From Endozoicomonadaceae bacterium (GTDB taxonomy: Bacteria; Pseudomonadota; Gammaproteobacteria; Pseudomonadales; Endozoicomonadaceae), in the NCBI GenBank assembly GCA_023146365.1, contig JAGLCE010000108.1, forward strand, positions 1 to 7,322: a DNA stretch of 7,322 nt. Reading direction: 5' to 3'. Under the pieces are notes generated by a model. That model saw only the letters and a list, made by a program, of their open reading frames with translations. It searched no databases and was not told where the DNA came from. Of this stretch, positions 6,318 to 7,322 are shown in pieces; positions within the stretch are counted from its first letter, which is position 1; every line of letters starts with the position of its first letter. The translations under genes were made by a program, and so were the position numbers.

Positions 6318-6670
6318 AGTTTAAATACCTATTAATGGTTTAGAAACAGGTTTCTTATCTGCTAAACATACTAAAAAATATAATTAAATTAAATTAAATA
6401 AATTAAAAGTTCTCTTGAACTTTTATTATTCAGATTTACACTCTTTAGAGTGGAGATTATTTAAAATGTTCAATTTAATGATAAGTTTTTTAGTTTCTTG
6501 TTTCCACGGCCCGAAAATTGTCTCCCTATTATTAATTTTACCAAAAGATCCTCCATCCAGCGATTCTTCTCATAAAAATCAGCGGTTAAATATTTTTCAA
6601 GAAAACAAAGTGACCACTATTAAAAAACATGAATGGTTCATCCTACTTGCGTTGAGCATCGAATATCGCT
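6318..6670. other. AT-rich gap between the BIR remnant and the partial gene
   Basis: No convincing gene is present. An interrupted palindrome AGAAAC-AG-GTTTCT lies at 6342-6355, before the BIR remnant, and could be an operator or chance. A plus-strand frame from 6415 (87 codons from a TTG) is hydrophobic in the middle but has no ribosome binding site, is very AT-rich, and overlaps the end of the opposite gene. On the minus strand, 6429-6569 is open for 47 codons (partly GPWKQETKKLIIKLN) without a start codon and may be a remnant. Confidence 0.4.
6382..6408. repeat. Short AATTA pentamer repeat
   Basis: A low-complexity run of AATTA units with one interruption. On the minus strand it lies about 65-90 bases before the start of the BIR remnant, where it could act as an UP-like AT tract, but no promoter core was recognised near it. 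Confidence 0.6.
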
Positions 6671-7322
6671 TCAACTAATAATACCTGCACTATAAAGGCT
6701 CACTAATATATCTTGAGCTTCCCCATCATCAAAACACCTAGAAGCCTTAACCTCCGACTTATCCCACGAAAGCGTCACCATGCGACTCAAGCCACCCCAT
6801 TCTGTAACACTGAGGACTTCACGATTGTCAAACCTCACTTTTTCACTGCTTTCGCTCCTGTTTTCAAATCGAGAAAAATGATGATTTTCTTCATAGCAAG
6901 CCTCAACCATTCGAGTTAATGTTAACGGTCCGGGGCTATGCAGCGCTAAAAGATAACGTAGCGTTTCATTTTGCTCATTGATAGGTAGAATCGAATGGTC
7001 GAATCCTGCTCCCTGCTGAAGAGCAGGGTATGATCCTTTTATACTCGCATGCAAACAACCTGGAAATCGAGAGGCATCTCTCAACGATACCAATTGCCTA
7101 TCGCACTGACCTGAAGAAACGCTAGGTAGACAGTCATTTTTTTCTTCCAGTTTCACTTTAAACCCCTTTGACGTGAAGCGCATAGTTCCCACCCGCCACA
7201 AATCATGACAACGCATCAAAAAAACATAGGGCATCTCTTCATACATAACAGACCAATAAAACTGATCCATCAACACATAATTAATTTGCTTAGCATCCAC
7301 TTCTGCCGCAATCAAATCGTTG
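6671..7322 (-). CDS. Unrecognised protein, 3' part only
   Basis: The frame is open to the window edge, so the visible 216 residues are probably the C-terminal part of a longer protein; a TTG at 7313-7315 is only one possible start. I recognise no domain. The sequence is soluble-looking, with no membrane segment. It has an aromatic-rich stretch (DQFYWSVMYEEMPYVFLM), several cysteines and histidines without a clear metal pattern, a central region with PGPLTLTRMVEACYEENHH, and a C-terminus with DDGEAQDILVSLYSAG. Codon composition is less AT-rich than that of the IAP gene, so it may be older in this genome. Its direction is the same as that of the IAP, but 800 bases of debris separate them, so a shared operon is unlikely. 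It could be a host-directed effector or an ordinary cytoplasmic protein; the sequence does not decide. Confidence 0.6.
   Translation of the reverse strand, partial: NDLIAAEVDAKQINYVLMDQFYWSVMYEEMPYVFLMRCHDLWRVGTMRFTSKGFKVKLEEKNDCLPSVSSGQCDRQLVSLRDASRFPGCLHASIKGSYPALQQGAGFDHSILPINEQNETLRYLLALHSPGPLTLTRMVEACYEENHHFSRFENRSESSEKVRFDNREVLSVTEWGGLSRMVTLSWDKSEVKASRCFDDGEAQDILVSLYSAGIIS

Noticed and set aside
2569..6348. Shared 11-mer TGTTTCTAAAC at 2569-2579 and on the minus strand at 6338-6348
   Set aside because: Matches of 11 bases are expected by chance several times in a window of this length, and the flanks do not match.
6415..6678. Plus-strand frame of 87 codons from a TTG
   Set aside because: No ribosome binding site, very AT-rich sequence, no family resemblance, and it overlaps the end of the opposite gene; open frames of this size are expected in such sequence.
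1..7322. tRNA, rRNA, CRISPR array or riboswitch
   Set aside because: No cloverleaf-like sequence, regularly spaced direct repeats or known aptamer pattern was seen on reading either strand.

Overview
This window looks like part of the chromosome of a gammaproteobacterium that lives inside animal cells, probably an Endozoicomonas-type symbiont or parasite. The bacterial side is shown by a tightly packed two-gene oxidoreductase operon with good Shine-Dalgarno sequences, by a decayed IS256-family transposase, and by a small anchored lipocalin-like protein. The animal connection is a 668-residue intron-free gene on the minus strand (3849-5855). Its architecture is that of an animal inhibitor of apoptosis protein (IAP): three BIR zinc domains, a UBA domain and a C-terminal RING finger. 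From memory, not checked here, IAP genes acquired from the mussel host have been reported in the intranuclear parasite Candidatus Endonucleobacter, which belongs to this bacterial family. That is the best guess for the source, so the IAP is spectacular but perhaps not wholly undescribed.

Layout. 1-560 is mostly non-coding, with a plausible extended -10 promoter near 463 and possible gene remnants. 561-2568 holds an FAD-dependent DAO-family oxidoreductase and an aldo/keto reductase that overlap by 8 bases. 2566-2854 holds overlapping inverted repeats and a 50-codon minus-strand remnant. 2855-3328 is a membrane-anchored lipocalin-like protein. 3330-3824 is a frameshifted internal piece of an IS256-family transposase. 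3849-5855 (minus) is the IAP. 5856-6670 is AT-rich and gene-poor, but carries on the minus strand (6095-6317) the first half of another BIR domain that breaks at its zinc site, probably a dying second IAP-like gene. 6671-7322 (minus) is the 3' part of an unrecognised gene that runs off the window.

How the parts relate. The oxidoreductase pair is ordinary metabolism, possibly sugar or surface-polysaccharide related, and appears unconnected to the rest. From about 2850 to 6670 the window is an accessory island: AT-rich, with transposase debris, decayed frames and eukaryote-like genes. The IAP would make sense as an effector acting in the host cell, blocking caspases or ubiquitinating host targets so the host cell stays alive. 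It shows no signal peptide, so export would need a secretion system not seen here.
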